Positions 56,194-64,000 of a stretch of DNA of 64,000 nucleotides are shown here, in pieces (within the stretch, counting starts at the first letter, position 1; the number at the start of each line of letters is the position of its first letter). The notes beneath the pieces are model-generated. The model made no database searches. It saw nothing but the letters and a program-made list of their open reading frames with translations, and was not told where the DNA came from. Made by a program: the position numbers and the translations under genes. This DNA is from Bordetella genomosp. 9 (GTDB taxonomy: Bacteria; Pseudomonadota; Gammaproteobacteria; Burkholderiales; Burkholderiaceae_B), in the NCBI RefSeq assembly GCF_002261425.1, contig NZ_NEVJ01000003.1:930001-994000 (forward strand), written 5' to 3'.

Positions 56194-56398
56194 GGTGTCG
56201 GCGGTGGCTCGGTGGAACGGCGGAATGCAAACCGTGGAAGGTACACGCGTGGTTTAATTAGATCAATTTGAATTTTTTTCGCGTCACAAAAGATTTTTTT
56301 ATAGGTTGGTGGCGCTCCCTGGTGAACCCCGTTACCGGTCGCACGGTGTCCCAGGGCATACCCTTAGGGCGGCCACGCATCACCGGCACCCGGCATCC
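56194..56398. promoter_or_regulatory. divergent ggt/LysR promoter region with an AT-rich core
   Basis: This 205-nt gap holds an AT-rich stretch (about 56251-56302) unlike its surroundings, with TCAA-T-TTGA (56263-56271) and two T-runs. It should contain both divergent promoters and LysR sites. No single strong dyad stands out. Confidence 0.4.
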
Positions 56399-57298
56399 AT
56401 GAGCACCATCCGTTTCCTGCGCACTTTCATGGCGGTCGCCCGCTATGGATCCTTTTCCGAAGCCGCCGAGCGCGTCGCCCTGACTCAGGCGGCCGTCAGT
56501 TTCCAGATGCGCGCCCTGGAAGAAGACCTCGGCCGCGAGCTGTTCGACCGCAGCGGCCGGCTGGCCCTGCTGAACGCCGCCGGCCGCGAGCTGCTGCCGG
56601 AGGTCAAGCAGTTGCTCGACCTGTACGACCGCATGCGGCTGCCGCAGAAGCCCGGCCCCGGGCAACTGGCCGGCTCGGTCGCCTTCGGCGCCATCGTGTC
56701 CTGCATGGGCGCCTTGTCCAAGGTCGTGTCCGAGCTCAAGCGCCGGCACGACAGCCTGGACGTACGCCTGTTCTCCGGAAAGTCCGGCGAGCTGGCCAGC
56801 AAGGTGGAAAGCGGCGACCTGGACGCCGCGCTGGTGGTGGAATCGGGCCGCCGCGTGGCCAGCATGCGCTGGACCCCGCTGCATGAAGAACCGCTGGTGG
56901 CGCTGGCGCCGCCCACGGCGGCCGGCCAGACCGTGCGCGAGCTGCTGGAGCGCAACCCCTTCCTGCGCTTCGACCGCACCCAGCGCACCGGCCTGCAGAT
57001 CGACCGCGTGCTGCGGAGGATGAACGTCCACGTGCACGACTTCCTGGAATTGAACGCCATCGAAACCGTGGTGGAACTCGTGCGACAGGAAGTGGGCGTC
57101 AGCCTGCTGCCGCAGCTGATGTGGTCGCAGTGGCGCACGGCCCCGGACCTGCGCGTATGGGACTTGCCGGAGGATATCGGCCCGGTGGTCCGGGCCGTGG
57201 GCATGATAGAGCGCCGCGAACATGCGCGGCAGAACATCACGGAATCGATATTCAAGGAGTACGCGGCCCTGCACCAGGCCCGCGACGACAAGCGCTAG
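56399..57298 (+). CDS. LysR-family regulator of the ggt-gsi operon
   Basis: A 299-residue LTTR: MSTIRFLRTFMAVARYGSFS, LTQAAVSFQMRALEEDLG, and an effector domain beginning LAGSVAFGAIVSCMGAL. The start at 56399 is chosen from the family N-terminus. It is divergent from ggt, its probable target. It ends 19 nt from the convergent phhB stop. Confidence 0.9.
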   Translation: MSTIRFLRTFMAVARYGSFSEAAERVALTQAAVSFQMRALEEDLGRELFDRSGRLALLNAAGRELLPEVKQLLDLYDRMRLPQKPGPGQLAGSVAFGAIVSCMGALSKVVSELKRRHDSLDVRLFSGKSGELASKVESGDLDAALVVESGRRVASMRWTPLHEEPLVALAPPTAAGQTVRELLERNPFLRFDRTQRTGLQIDRVLRRMNVHVHDFLELNAIETVVELVRQEVGVSLLPQLMWSQWRTAPDLRVWDLPEDIGPVVRAVGMIERREHARQNITESIFKEYAALHQARDDKR

Positions 57299-57317
57299 CG
57301 CCTGCCTTGCCGGAACG

Positions 57318-57608
57318 TCACGACCCCACCAGCAGGTCCATGAAGCGCGCCATCTGTACGTCCTGCGACGTCACGCCGCCGGCGTCATGCGTGGCCAGCA
57401 CCACTTCGACCCGGTTGTAGATGTTGGACCATTCGGGATGATGGTCCATCTTGGCCGCCATCAGCGCCACGCGCGCCATGAAAGCGAAGGCGCCGTCGAA
57501 ATCGCCGAAGACGAAGGTCTTGGCGATGGCGTCGCGGCCGGCGACGGCGGACCATCCGGACAATTCCCGCACGGCCCGATCGGCGCCTATCCTGGCAAGG
57601 TCAACCAT
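57318..57608 (-). CDS. phhB: pterin-4a-carbinolamine dehydratase
   Basis: A 96-residue protein with the family motif [27 protein letters not shown], given here as MDHHPEW and [11 protein letters not shown]. It recycles tetrahydropterin after aromatic amino acid hydroxylation and appears elsewhere as a DCoH-type factor. It is the third gene of nadE-glnB-phhB, 25 nt after glnB; no phenylalanine hydroxylase gene is nearby. Confidence 0.9.
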   Translation of the reverse strand: MVDLARIGADRAVRELSGWSAVAGRDAIAKTFVFGDFDGAFAFMARVALMAAKMDHHPEWSNIYNRVEVVLATHDAGGVTSQDVQMARFMDLLVGS

Positions 57609-57633
57609 GTGAGGTACTCCCCTATCCCTGCGA

Positions 57634-57987
<354 letters not shown>

Positions 57988-58013
57988 CTATTTATGACGA
58001 ATGGGTGGCGGGG

Positions 58014-59690
58014 TCAGGTCGTTTCCCGGAAGCCGTTCGTGACAGGATAGCGCCAATCCCTGCCGAACGCCCTGGGAGTAATACGGGGTCCGGGGGGCGC
58101 CTGGCGCCGCTTGTACTCGCTGACGCGGATCAGCCGCACCACCTGCTCGACCGCGTCCTCGGGGAAACCGGCGGCGACGATATCGGCGGCGGACTGGTTG
58201 CGCTCCATATATCGCTCGACGATGCCGTCCAGGATGTCGTAGGGCGGCAGGCTGTCCTGGTCTTTCTGGTCGGGCCGCAGTTCGGCCGAAGGCGGCCGGG
58301 TAATGATGCGCTCGGGAATGACTTCCTGCTGGCGGTTGCGCCAGTTGGCCAGGCGGTAGACCAGCGTTTTCGGTACGTCCTTGATGACCGCGAACCCGCC
58401 TGCCATATCGCCGTACAGCGTGCAGTAGCCGGTGGTCATCTCCGACTTGTTGCCGGTGGTGAGCACCAGCCGTCCGGTCTTGTTCGACAGCGCCATCAGC
58501 AGCGTGCCGCGCACGCGGGCCTGGATGTTCTCTTCCGTAGCGTCCACGGCCATGCCGGCGAAATGCGGCGCCAGCGCGGATTCGAAGCCTTCCACCACCG
58601 GCCCGATGGCGATCACGTCGTAGCGCACGCCCAGGCGCTTGGCCATGTCGGCGGCATCCGTCTGCGAAATATCGGCGGTGTAGCGCGACGGCATCATGAC
58701 GGCGCGCACGTTGTCGGCGCCCAGGGCGTCGACGGCGATGGCCAGCACCACCGCCGAATCGATGCCGCCGGACAGGCCGATGATGGCGCCCGGAAATCGG
58801 TTCTTGCCCAGGTAGTCGCGCACGCCCACGACCAGCGCCTTCCAGACCTGCTCTTCCGGATCGCTGGGCTGCAGGTCGGCCTGCGCGTCCACGGGGGTGA
58901 TGCTGCCGTCCGCGCCCACGTCCACGGCATGCACGCAGGCCTCGAATTCGGGCAGGCGCGCGCGCGGCTGCCCCTGTGCGTCCACCGCGAAGGACGCGCC
59001 GTCGAAGACGAGTTCGTCCTGGCCGCCCACCATGTTGGCGTAGATCACCGCGCCGCCGCTCAGGCGCGCGCATTCGGCCACGACTTCCATCCGCTGCGCC
59101 TGCTTGCCGGTATTGAAGGGGGAGGCGTTGGGGACGAGCAGCACCTGGCTGCCGGCTTCGCGCGCCGCCTGCGGGGCATGCGAAAACCAGATGTCTTCGC
59201 AGATCACCACCCCGAAGCGCACGCCCTTGACGTCGAAGGTGAACGGCTTGCCGTCGGCAATGAAATAACGCTGCTCGTCAAAAACGGAATAATTCGGCAG
59301 CTCGCGCTTGCGATAGGTGCCCAGCACGCGGCCTTCCAGCAGCACCGAGGCGGCGTTGTACAGCACATGGCGGCCCGTGCGGTCCGCGAAGGCGTAGGCT
59401 TTGGCGCCGCAGGTATCGCCATCGACGTGGCCGACGACCACGTGCAGGCCCTTGAGCTCGGCCAGGTCGCGGCGCAGTTCGTCCAGTTGCTGCTGCTGTT
59501 CGCAGACGAACTGCGGCCGCAGCAGCAGGTCTTCCGGCGGGTAACCGGTCAGCACGAGTTCCGGCGTCAGGAGTATGTCGGCGCCCATCCGGTGCGCCTC
59601 GCGAGCCGCCTGCAGGACGCGTTCGGCATTTCCGCAGATGTCTCCGACACAAGAATTGATCTGGGCGATCGCCACGCGGGGTGCGGTCAT
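58014..59690 (-). CDS. nadE: glutamine-dependent NAD+ synthetase
   Basis: A 558-residue two-domain enzyme. The N-terminal nitrilase domain supplies ammonia: Glu in [17 protein letters not shown], Lys in [10 protein letters not shown] and Cys in VVICEDIWF. The C-terminal synthetase has the PP-loop [10 protein letters not shown] and [18 protein letters not shown]. It amidates nicotinate adenine dinucleotide to NAD+. CGGAAG lies before the ATG. First gene of nadE-glnB-phhB. Confidence 0.95.
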   Translation of the reverse strand: MTAPRVAIAQINSCVGDICGNAERVLQAAREAHRMGADILLTPELVLTGYPPEDLLLRPQFVCEQQQQLDELRRDLAELKGLHVVVGHVDGDTCGAKAYAFADRTGRHVLYNAASVLLEGRVLGTYRKRELPNYSVFDEQRYFIADGKPFTFDVKGVRFGVVICEDIWFSHAPQAAREAGSQVLLVPNASPFNTGKQAQRMEVVAECARLSGGAVIYANMVGGQDELVFDGASFAVDAQGQPRARLPEFEACVHAVDVGADGSITPVDAQADLQPSDPEEQVWKALVVGVRDYLGKNRFPGAIIGLSGGIDSAVVLAIAVDALGADNVRAVMMPSRYTADISQTDAADMAKRLGVRYDVIAIGPVVEGFESALAPHFAGMAVDATEENIQARVRGTLLMALSNKTGRLVLTTGNKSEMTTGYCTLYGDMAGGFAVIKDVPKTLVYRLANWRNRQQEVIPERIITRPPSAELRPDQKDQDSLPPYDILDGIVERYMERNQSAADIVAAGFPEDAVEQVVRLIRVSEYKRRQAPPGPRITPRAFGRDWRYPVTNGFRETT

Positions 59691-59823
59691 GGAGTTGCTT
59701 CCGTAGAGAGGGTGGCGGAACGCCGGCACGGCGGCCGGCACAGCCGTTGGAACGTCTGCCGATTATCTCACCATCGGACGGCCAGGCCGGTTCGATTATG
59801 ACACCGCGCTTCACGGCGGGCTC

Positions 59824-59829
59824 TATAAT
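59824..59829 (+). promoter_or_regulatory. consensus -10 just upstream of argH
   Basis: A perfect TATAAT ends 10 nt before the argH ATG, so the transcript should have a 5' leader of only a few bases. No ribosome binding site is visible. A TGACAC word (59799-59804) is a poor, over-spaced -35. Confidence 0.5.
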
Positions 59830-59839
59830 CCCCGTCACT

Positions 59840-61258
59840 ATGTCGACGCCCTCCTCCCCCTCCCAGAACCAGTTCGCCAACAAGGCGCAAGCCTGGTCCG
59901 CCCGGTTTTCCGAACCGGTCTCCGATCTCGTCAAACGCTATACGGCATCCGTGGATTTCGACCAGCGCCTGGCGCGCCACGATATCCAGGGTTCCCTGGC
60001 CCATGCGGACATGCTGGCCGCCCAGGGCATCATTTCCGCGCAGGACAAGGCCGACATCGAACGCGGCATGGCGCAGATCCTGTCGGAAATCGACGCCGGC
60101 AGCTTCCAATGGCTGCTCGACCTGGAAGACGTCCACCTGAACATCGAAAAGCGCCTGGTGGAACTGGTGGGCGACGCCGGCAAGCGGCTGCATACCGGCC
60201 GTTCGCGCAACGACCAGGTGGCCACCGACATCCGCCTGTGGCTGCGCGGCGAAATCGACGTCGCCCTGGACCTGCTGCGGCAACTGCGCCATGCCTTGGC
60301 CACGGTGGCGCTGGAACATGCCGACACCATCATGCCCGGGTTCACCCATCTGCAGGTGGCCCAGCCCGTGACCTTCGGCCACCATCTGCTGGCCTACGCC
60401 GAAATGTTCGGCCGCGACGCCGAACGCCTGCAGGACTGCCGCCGCCGCGTGAACCGCCTGCCCCTGGGCGCCGCGGCGCTGGCCGGCACCAGCTTCCCCA
60501 TCGACCGCGAACGGGTCGCCGCCACCCTGGGCTTCGACGGCGTGTGCCGCAATTCCCTGGACGCCGTGTCGGACCGCGACTTCGCCATCGAATTCTGCGC
60601 CGCCGCCGCGCTGGTGATGACGCACGTGTCGCGTCTGTCGGAAGAACTGGTCCTGTGGATGAGCCCGCGCGTCGGCTTCATCGACCTGGCCGACCGCTTC
60701 TGCACCGGCAGCTCCATCATGCCGCAGAAGAAGAACCCGGACGTGCCCGAACTGGCGCGCGGCAAGACCGGCCGGGTCAACGGCCATCTGGTGGCCCTGC
60801 TGACCCTGATGAAAGGCCAGCCCCTGGCCTACAACAAGGACAACCAGGAAGACAAGGAAGGCCTTTTCGATACGGCCGACACGCTGCGCGACACCTTGAC
60901 GATCTTCGCCGACATGGCGGGCGGCATCAAGGTCAAGGTGGAAAACATGCGTGCCGCGGCGCTGCAGGGCTACGCCACCGCGACCGATCTGGCCGATTAC
61001 CTGGTCAAGCGCGGCATTCCCTTCCGCGACGCGCATGAAGTCGTGGCCCATGCGGTGCGCGACTGCGAACTGCGCGGCTGCGACCTGGCCGACCTGACGC
61101 TGCAGGAACTGCAGGCCTACCACGCGTCCATCGGCGAAGACGTGCACCAGGTGCTGACGCTGGAAGGCTCGGTCGCGGCGCGCGATCACATCGGCGGCAC
61201 CGCCCCGCAGCGCGTGCGCGAAGAAGCGCAGCGGGTACTGGCGCAGACGTCCGCCTGA
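59840..61258 (+). CDS. argH: argininosuccinate lyase
   Basis: A 472-residue fumarase/aspartase superfamily enzyme. The signature [12 protein letters not shown] begins near residue 289; other conserved words are [22 protein letters not shown]-like [18 protein letters not shown] and the catalytic His region. It cleaves argininosuccinate to arginine and fumarate, the last arginine step. The ATG at 59840 follows a consensus -10 closely. A strong terminator follows the stop by 40 nt. Confidence 0.96.
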   Translation: MSTPSSPSQNQFANKAQAWSARFSEPVSDLVKRYTASVDFDQRLARHDIQGSLAHADMLAAQGIISAQDKADIERGMAQILSEIDAGSFQWLLDLEDVHLNIEKRLVELVGDAGKRLHTGRSRNDQVATDIRLWLRGEIDVALDLLRQLRHALATVALEHADTIMPGFTHLQVAQPVTFGHHLLAYAEMFGRDAERLQDCRRRVNRLPLGAAALAGTSFPIDRERVAATLGFDGVCRNSLDAVSDRDFAIEFCAAAALVMTHVSRLSEELVLWMSPRVGFIDLADRFCTGSSIMPQKKNPDVPELARGKTGRVNGHLVALLTLMKGQPLAYNKDNQEDKEGLFDTADTLRDTLTIFADMAGGIKVKVENMRAAALQGYATATDLADYLVKRGIPFRDAHEVVAHAVRDCELRGCDLADLTLQELQAYHASIGEDVHQVLTLEGSVAARDHIGGTAPQRVREEAQRVLAQTSA

Positions 61259-61297
61259 CACGCGGGGCGCCGCGCGCCCGCCAGCGGGACGCATTGA

Positions 61298-61324
61298 AAA
61301 AGGCCGCCGATCAGGCGGCCTTTT
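61298..61324. terminator. bidirectional Rho-independent terminator of argH and rlmD
   Basis: Perfect 11-bp arms (61298-61308 and 61314-61324), AAAAGGCCGCC and its complement, flank a 5-nt loop. The plus strand ends in TTTTGT and the minus strand in TTTTTC, so it serves both converging genes. Confidence 0.9.
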
Positions 61325-61360
61325 GTCTGGCCCGCGGCGGCCGGACGGGCCGCCGCTGCC

Positions 61361-62761
61361 TCAAGCGGCCTGCTCCTGGTCCGCGGCCTGGGCGGCTTCC
61401 TGGCGTTTTTCCGCCGCCTGGCGCTGGGCCCCTTCGATCGCCGCCGCATCGCCCGACTCGAACACGGCGATGGATTCCACGTGCCCTGTGTGCGGGAACA
61501 TGTTGATGACGCCCGCGCTCAGCAGGCTGTAGCCGCCTTCATGCACCATGATGGCGGCGTCGCGCGCCAGCGTGGCCGGGTTGCAGGACACGTACACGAT
61601 GCGGCGCGGCCGCTCAGCGGCGGACAACTGTGCCAGCGCCTGCGCGACGGCCTGCGCGCCCTCGCGCGGCGGATCGATGAGCATGCGGTCGAAATGGCCC
61701 AGGCCGCGCAGCCATTGCACGTCGACCTCGAACAGATTCAAGGTGGCGAACGACACGCGGTCGCCCAGGCCATTGCGCGTGGCGGCTTCGTGCGCCCGAT
61801 CCGTCAAGGCCTTGCTGCCTTCCACGCCCACGGCCTCGCGCGCCCGCGTGGCCAGGGGCAGCGTGAAATTGCCCAGTCCGCAGAACAGGTCGGCGACCCG
61901 CTCGTCCGGCCGGGCTTCCAGCAAGGACAGGGCGCGCGACACCAGCGCACGGTTGATGGCGTGATTGACCTGCGTGAAGTCGGTGGGCTTGAACGGCATG
62001 CGCAAGCCGAACTCCGGCAGGGTGTAGGCCAGCGTTTCGGCGTGTTCCCTTTCGAGCGGATGACAGGTGTCCGGCCCCTTGGGCTGCAGCCACCATTGCA
62101 CGCCGTTTTCCTGGGCGAAGGCGCGCAGGATGTCGATATCCCCGGGCGTCAGCGGCAGCAGGTGGCGCAGTACCAGCACCGTGGCGGCATCGCCCACGGC
62201 AACCTCGATCTGCGGCATGCGGTCGGGCGCGGACATGGCGCCGATCATCGCGCGCAGCGGCATCAGCAAACGCGCCACATGGGGCGGCAGGACGTGGCAT
62301 TCCCGCATGTCCGCGACGTAGCTGCTCTTGCGCTCGTGGAAGCCGACCAGGACGCCGCCCTTCTTGGGGACGACGCGCACGGAAAGCCGCGCGCGGAAAC
62401 GGTAGCCCCAGGTGGGCCCATGCAGCGGCGGCAGGATGCGCTGCGGGCGCAGTTTCCCCACGTGCCAGAACGTGTCTTCCAGCGAGCGCTGCTTGATCGC
62501 CACCTGGGCCGCGGGCTCCAGGTGCTGCATGGCACAGCCGCCACAGACGCCGAAATGCGGGCAGCGCGGCGTGACGCGCTGGGATGACGGTTGCAGCACC
62601 TCTACCGTGCGGGCGATTTCGTAGGACGGCTTGCGGCGCACGGTTTCGCCGGTGACGCGCTCGCCAGGGAGCGCGCCTTCGACGAATACCACCTTGCCTT
62701 CGCGGCGGGCGATACCCCTGGCTTCCAGGTCCAGGGATTCGATATTCAGGACTTCGGACAT
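61361..62761 (-). CDS. rlmD: 23S rRNA (uracil1939-C5)-methyltransferase RlmD
   Basis: A 466-residue RumA-family enzyme: N-terminal TRAM domain (residues ~1-60), [4Fe-4S] ligands in [14 protein letters not shown] with a later Cys, SAM motif [25 protein letters not shown] and the catalytic Cys in [12 protein letters not shown]. It methylates U1939 of 23S rRNA. The C-terminus adds an unusual Gln/Ala/Glu-rich tail of ~25 residues. Confidence 0.94.
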   Translation of the reverse strand: MSEVLNIESLDLEARGIARREGKVVFVEGALPGERVTGETVRRKPSYEIARTVEVLQPSSQRVTPRCPHFGVCGGCAMQHLEPAAQVAIKQRSLEDTFWHVGKLRPQRILPPLHGPTWGYRFRARLSVRVVPKKGGVLVGFHERKSSYVADMRECHVLPPHVARLLMPLRAMIGAMSAPDRMPQIEVAVGDAATVLVLRHLLPLTPGDIDILRAFAQENGVQWWLQPKGPDTCHPLEREHAETLAYTLPEFGLRMPFKPTDFTQVNHAINRALVSRALSLLEARPDERVADLFCGLGNFTLPLATRAREAVGVEGSKALTDRAHEAATRNGLGDRVSFATLNLFEVDVQWLRGLGHFDRMLIDPPREGAQAVAQALAQLSAAERPRRIVYVSCNPATLARDAAIMVHEGGYSLLSAGVINMFPHTGHVESIAVFESGDAAAIEGAQRQAAEKRQEAAQAADQEQAA

Positions 62762-62854
62762 CGGCTATCTCATCGGAACAGCCCGGCATTGTAGAAGTTC
62801 CGCGAAACCCGCGCTTGCCCCCGGGGCCCTTTCGCCTTGAGGCGGCCGGGCGGC

Positions 62855-62886
62855 AAAAAAAAACGTCCGCCGGATGGCGGACGTTT
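62855..62886 (-). terminator. Rho-independent terminator of the TorF-family gene
   Basis: Perfect 11-bp arms (62861-62871 and 62876-62886) flank a GGAT loop. On the minus strand the stem is followed by a run of nine T. It lies ~120 nt after the porin stop and before rlmD, insulating the two. Confidence 0.88.
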
Positions 62887-63003
62887 CCCCTTGGGAGCGC
62901 GGTCAAGCCGCTTTTGGTATGCATGGACCGGAGCCCCGTACCGCGACGCGCGCGTCGCGATCCGGCAAGCCCGGCCGGGCGGTCGCGCCAGTGGCGCGCC
63001 CGC

Positions 63004-63756
63004 TCAGAACGTGCGGGAGATCGAAGCGACCAGCCCCAGCCGGCCGGCGGGATGGTCGTACTTGGTGTTGTACCAATTGTCCTTGGACGCACCGACCGCG
63101 GCCAGGCCGAACACCCAGCCCTTGATGTCCTTGGTGACGCCCAGCTTGTAGTCCACGTAGTGGCCCAGTTCGTCGCCATCCGTATCGACCTGGTTCTTCA
63201 GCTTCTGGTAGCCCACGTGGCCCACCAGGCCCCAGCCGTCGCCCAGGTCCCAGGTCGCCGACGCGTCCAGGTACCACGTGCCTTTCGAATTCGGCGTGCT
63301 GAAGAAATCGCTCGGCGTGTAGGAGTACTTCAGGGAGTAGCCGCCATAGGTACCGGCGATGTACAGGTCGGTGTTGTTGTAGTTGCCGCCCTTGGGAGAC
63401 GACGAACCCGGGTAGTAATAGTGCAGCGCGCCGACGTCGATGCCGAAGCCGTTGTAGACCTCTCCGCGCCAGCCGCCGTAGAAGTCCATTTCGAGGTTGC
63501 CCTCGTTGTACAGGGTGCTGGAAACATTCGAGTTCCAGTTGCCAAGGTAGAAGCCCGACGAGTGCGTCAGGTCCAGTCCCAACTGAGCCGCCGGCCGGAA
63601 GTCGGTCTGCGAATAGCCACGGAAACGATAGTCGTTGGTGACGGTGGCGTTGCCGCTGAGCGAAAAACCCGCGCCCAGATCGGTCGGGTCGGCATGGGCC
63701 GCCCCGGCAAAACACGTGGCAAGAACAAAGGGGACTGCGCGCAACGTCTTCTTCAT
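63004..63756 (-). CDS. TorF-family putative outer-membrane porin
   Basis: A 250-residue protein with a signal peptide (MKKTLRAVPFVLATCFAGAA, cleavage AHA-D) and an outer-membrane beta-barrel style rich in alternating aromatic residues: SLSGNATVTNDYRFRGYSQT at the start (TorF/Gcw_chp hallmark), GNWNSNVSS, MDFYGGWRGE and a terminal Phe (SISRTF) as required for barrel assembly. The start at 63756 is set by the signal peptide. It is preceded by a sigma-54-type promoter and an NtrC-like site, suggesting nitrogen control, in keeping with family members found beside glnK-amtB. Confidence 0.85.
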   Translation of the reverse strand: MKKTLRAVPFVLATCFAGAAHADPTDLGAGFSLSGNATVTNDYRFRGYSQTDFRPAAQLGLDLTHSSGFYLGNWNSNVSSTLYNEGNLEMDFYGGWRGEVYNGFGIDVGALHYYYPGSSSPKGGNYNNTDLYIAGTYGGYSLKYSYTPSDFFSTPNSKGTWYLDASATWDLGDGWGLVGHVGYQKLKNQVDTDGDELGHYVDYKLGVTKDIKGWVFGLAAVGASKDNWYNTKYDHPAGRLGLVASISRTF

Positions 63757-63917
63757 GGCAAGGATCCTGGTCTCAGTGATGCGTGTATGTGGGCATGATC
63801 CGGCGGGGCGAACCCGCCGGTCATGGCGCAGCGGGAAATGACAGGTACTACGAAACCGCCGCGGCCAACCCCATTTGCATCGGGATAGCCGCACCTCCTC
63901 GGCTTCTCCCCCATAAA

Positions 63918-63934
63918 AGCGAAATCCGTGCCAA
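63918..63934 (-). promoter_or_regulatory. sigma-54 (-24/-12) promoter candidate for the TorF-family gene
   Basis: On the minus strand the sequence TTGGCACG, four bases, TCGCT matches the sigma-54 consensus YTGGCACG-N4-TTGCW with one mismatch. GG and GC are separated by exactly 10 nt, as required. A start near 63907 would give a ~150-nt leader. The rest of 63757-64000 shows no gene. Confidence 0.65.
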
Positions 63935-63986
63935 CTTTTCACACCTTGAAGAATACGTAAACGGACGTTGTGTGATAGCCGAACCC

Positions 63987-64000
63987 GCACCATAACGGTG
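63987..64000. promoter_or_regulatory. NtrC-like binding site cut by the window edge
   Basis: GCACC, five bases, GGTG runs to the last base; the NtrC core is GCACC-N5-GGTGC, so only the final base is unseen. It lies ~80-95 nt upstream of the predicted sigma-54 start, a usual activator distance. Confidence 0.55.

Overview
This is a high-GC, gene-dense chromosomal window with short intergenic gaps. Its gene content points to a betaproteobacterium of the Burkholderiales, most likely Alcaligenaceae (Bordetella/Achromobacter type). The main pointers are two Bug-family (Bordetella uptake gene) binding proteins, a nadE-glnB-phhB block, a TorF-type porin, an RND pump with a divergent LysR gene, and many LysR regulators. 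No rRNA, tRNA, CRISPR array, insertion sequence or prophage is visible.

Layout. 1-3.4 kb: the 3' end of an aspartate dehydrogenase gene, a RutR-like TetR regulator, a cupin gene whose promoter is overlapped by a near-perfect RutR-type operator, and glutamate dehydrogenase (gdhA) with a clear terminator. 3.6-8.2 kb: a complete livKHMGF branched-chain amino acid ABC transporter. 8.4-16.7 kb: a D-glutamate cyclase-like gene and LysR gene, a DMT exporter, ybbA/tesA with interlocking start codons, ppiD, a glycerophosphodiesterase and rlmJ. 16.8-23.9 kb: an AcrAB/MexAB-OprM type efflux operon with a divergent LysR gene and a palindrome between them. 23.9-27.2 kb: a stand-alone AceE-family E1 (MdeB-like) divergent from an Lrp/AsnC regulator.

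27.2-45.0 kb is the most interesting region: 13 closely packed minus-strand genes under a divergent LysR regulator. Seven of them (molybdenum hydroxylase L-M-S, acyl-CoA ligase, UbiD, UbiX, enoyl-CoA hydratase family) match in family and order the hmf furoate / 2,5-furandicarboxylate pathway. Around them lie an enolase-superfamily protein, an FMN 2-hydroxyacid dehydrogenase, a ThDP enzyme and an aldehyde dehydrogenase, the same four families that make up the mandelate pathway, plus two Bug proteins. I infer a pathway that converts an aryl- or furyl-glycolate type 2-hydroxyacid through an aldehyde to furoate (or a related acid), then CoA activation, ring hydroxylation and central metabolism. 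The substrate is not proven.

45.0-49.2 kb: a pseudouridine synthase, chorismate lyase (ubiC), a low-complexity orphan protein, yaeQ, and a divergent HxlR/azoreductase pair. 49.2-57.3 kb: a gamma-glutamyltransferase gene leading a gsiBCDA-type peptide/glutathione importer operon, with a divergent LysR gene. 57.3-61.3 kb: nadE-glnB-phhB and a nearly leaderless argH with a strong shared terminator. 61.3-64.0 kb: rlmD and a TorF-family porin with a sigma-54-type promoter and, at the window edge, an NtrC-like half-complete site, suggesting nitrogen control.
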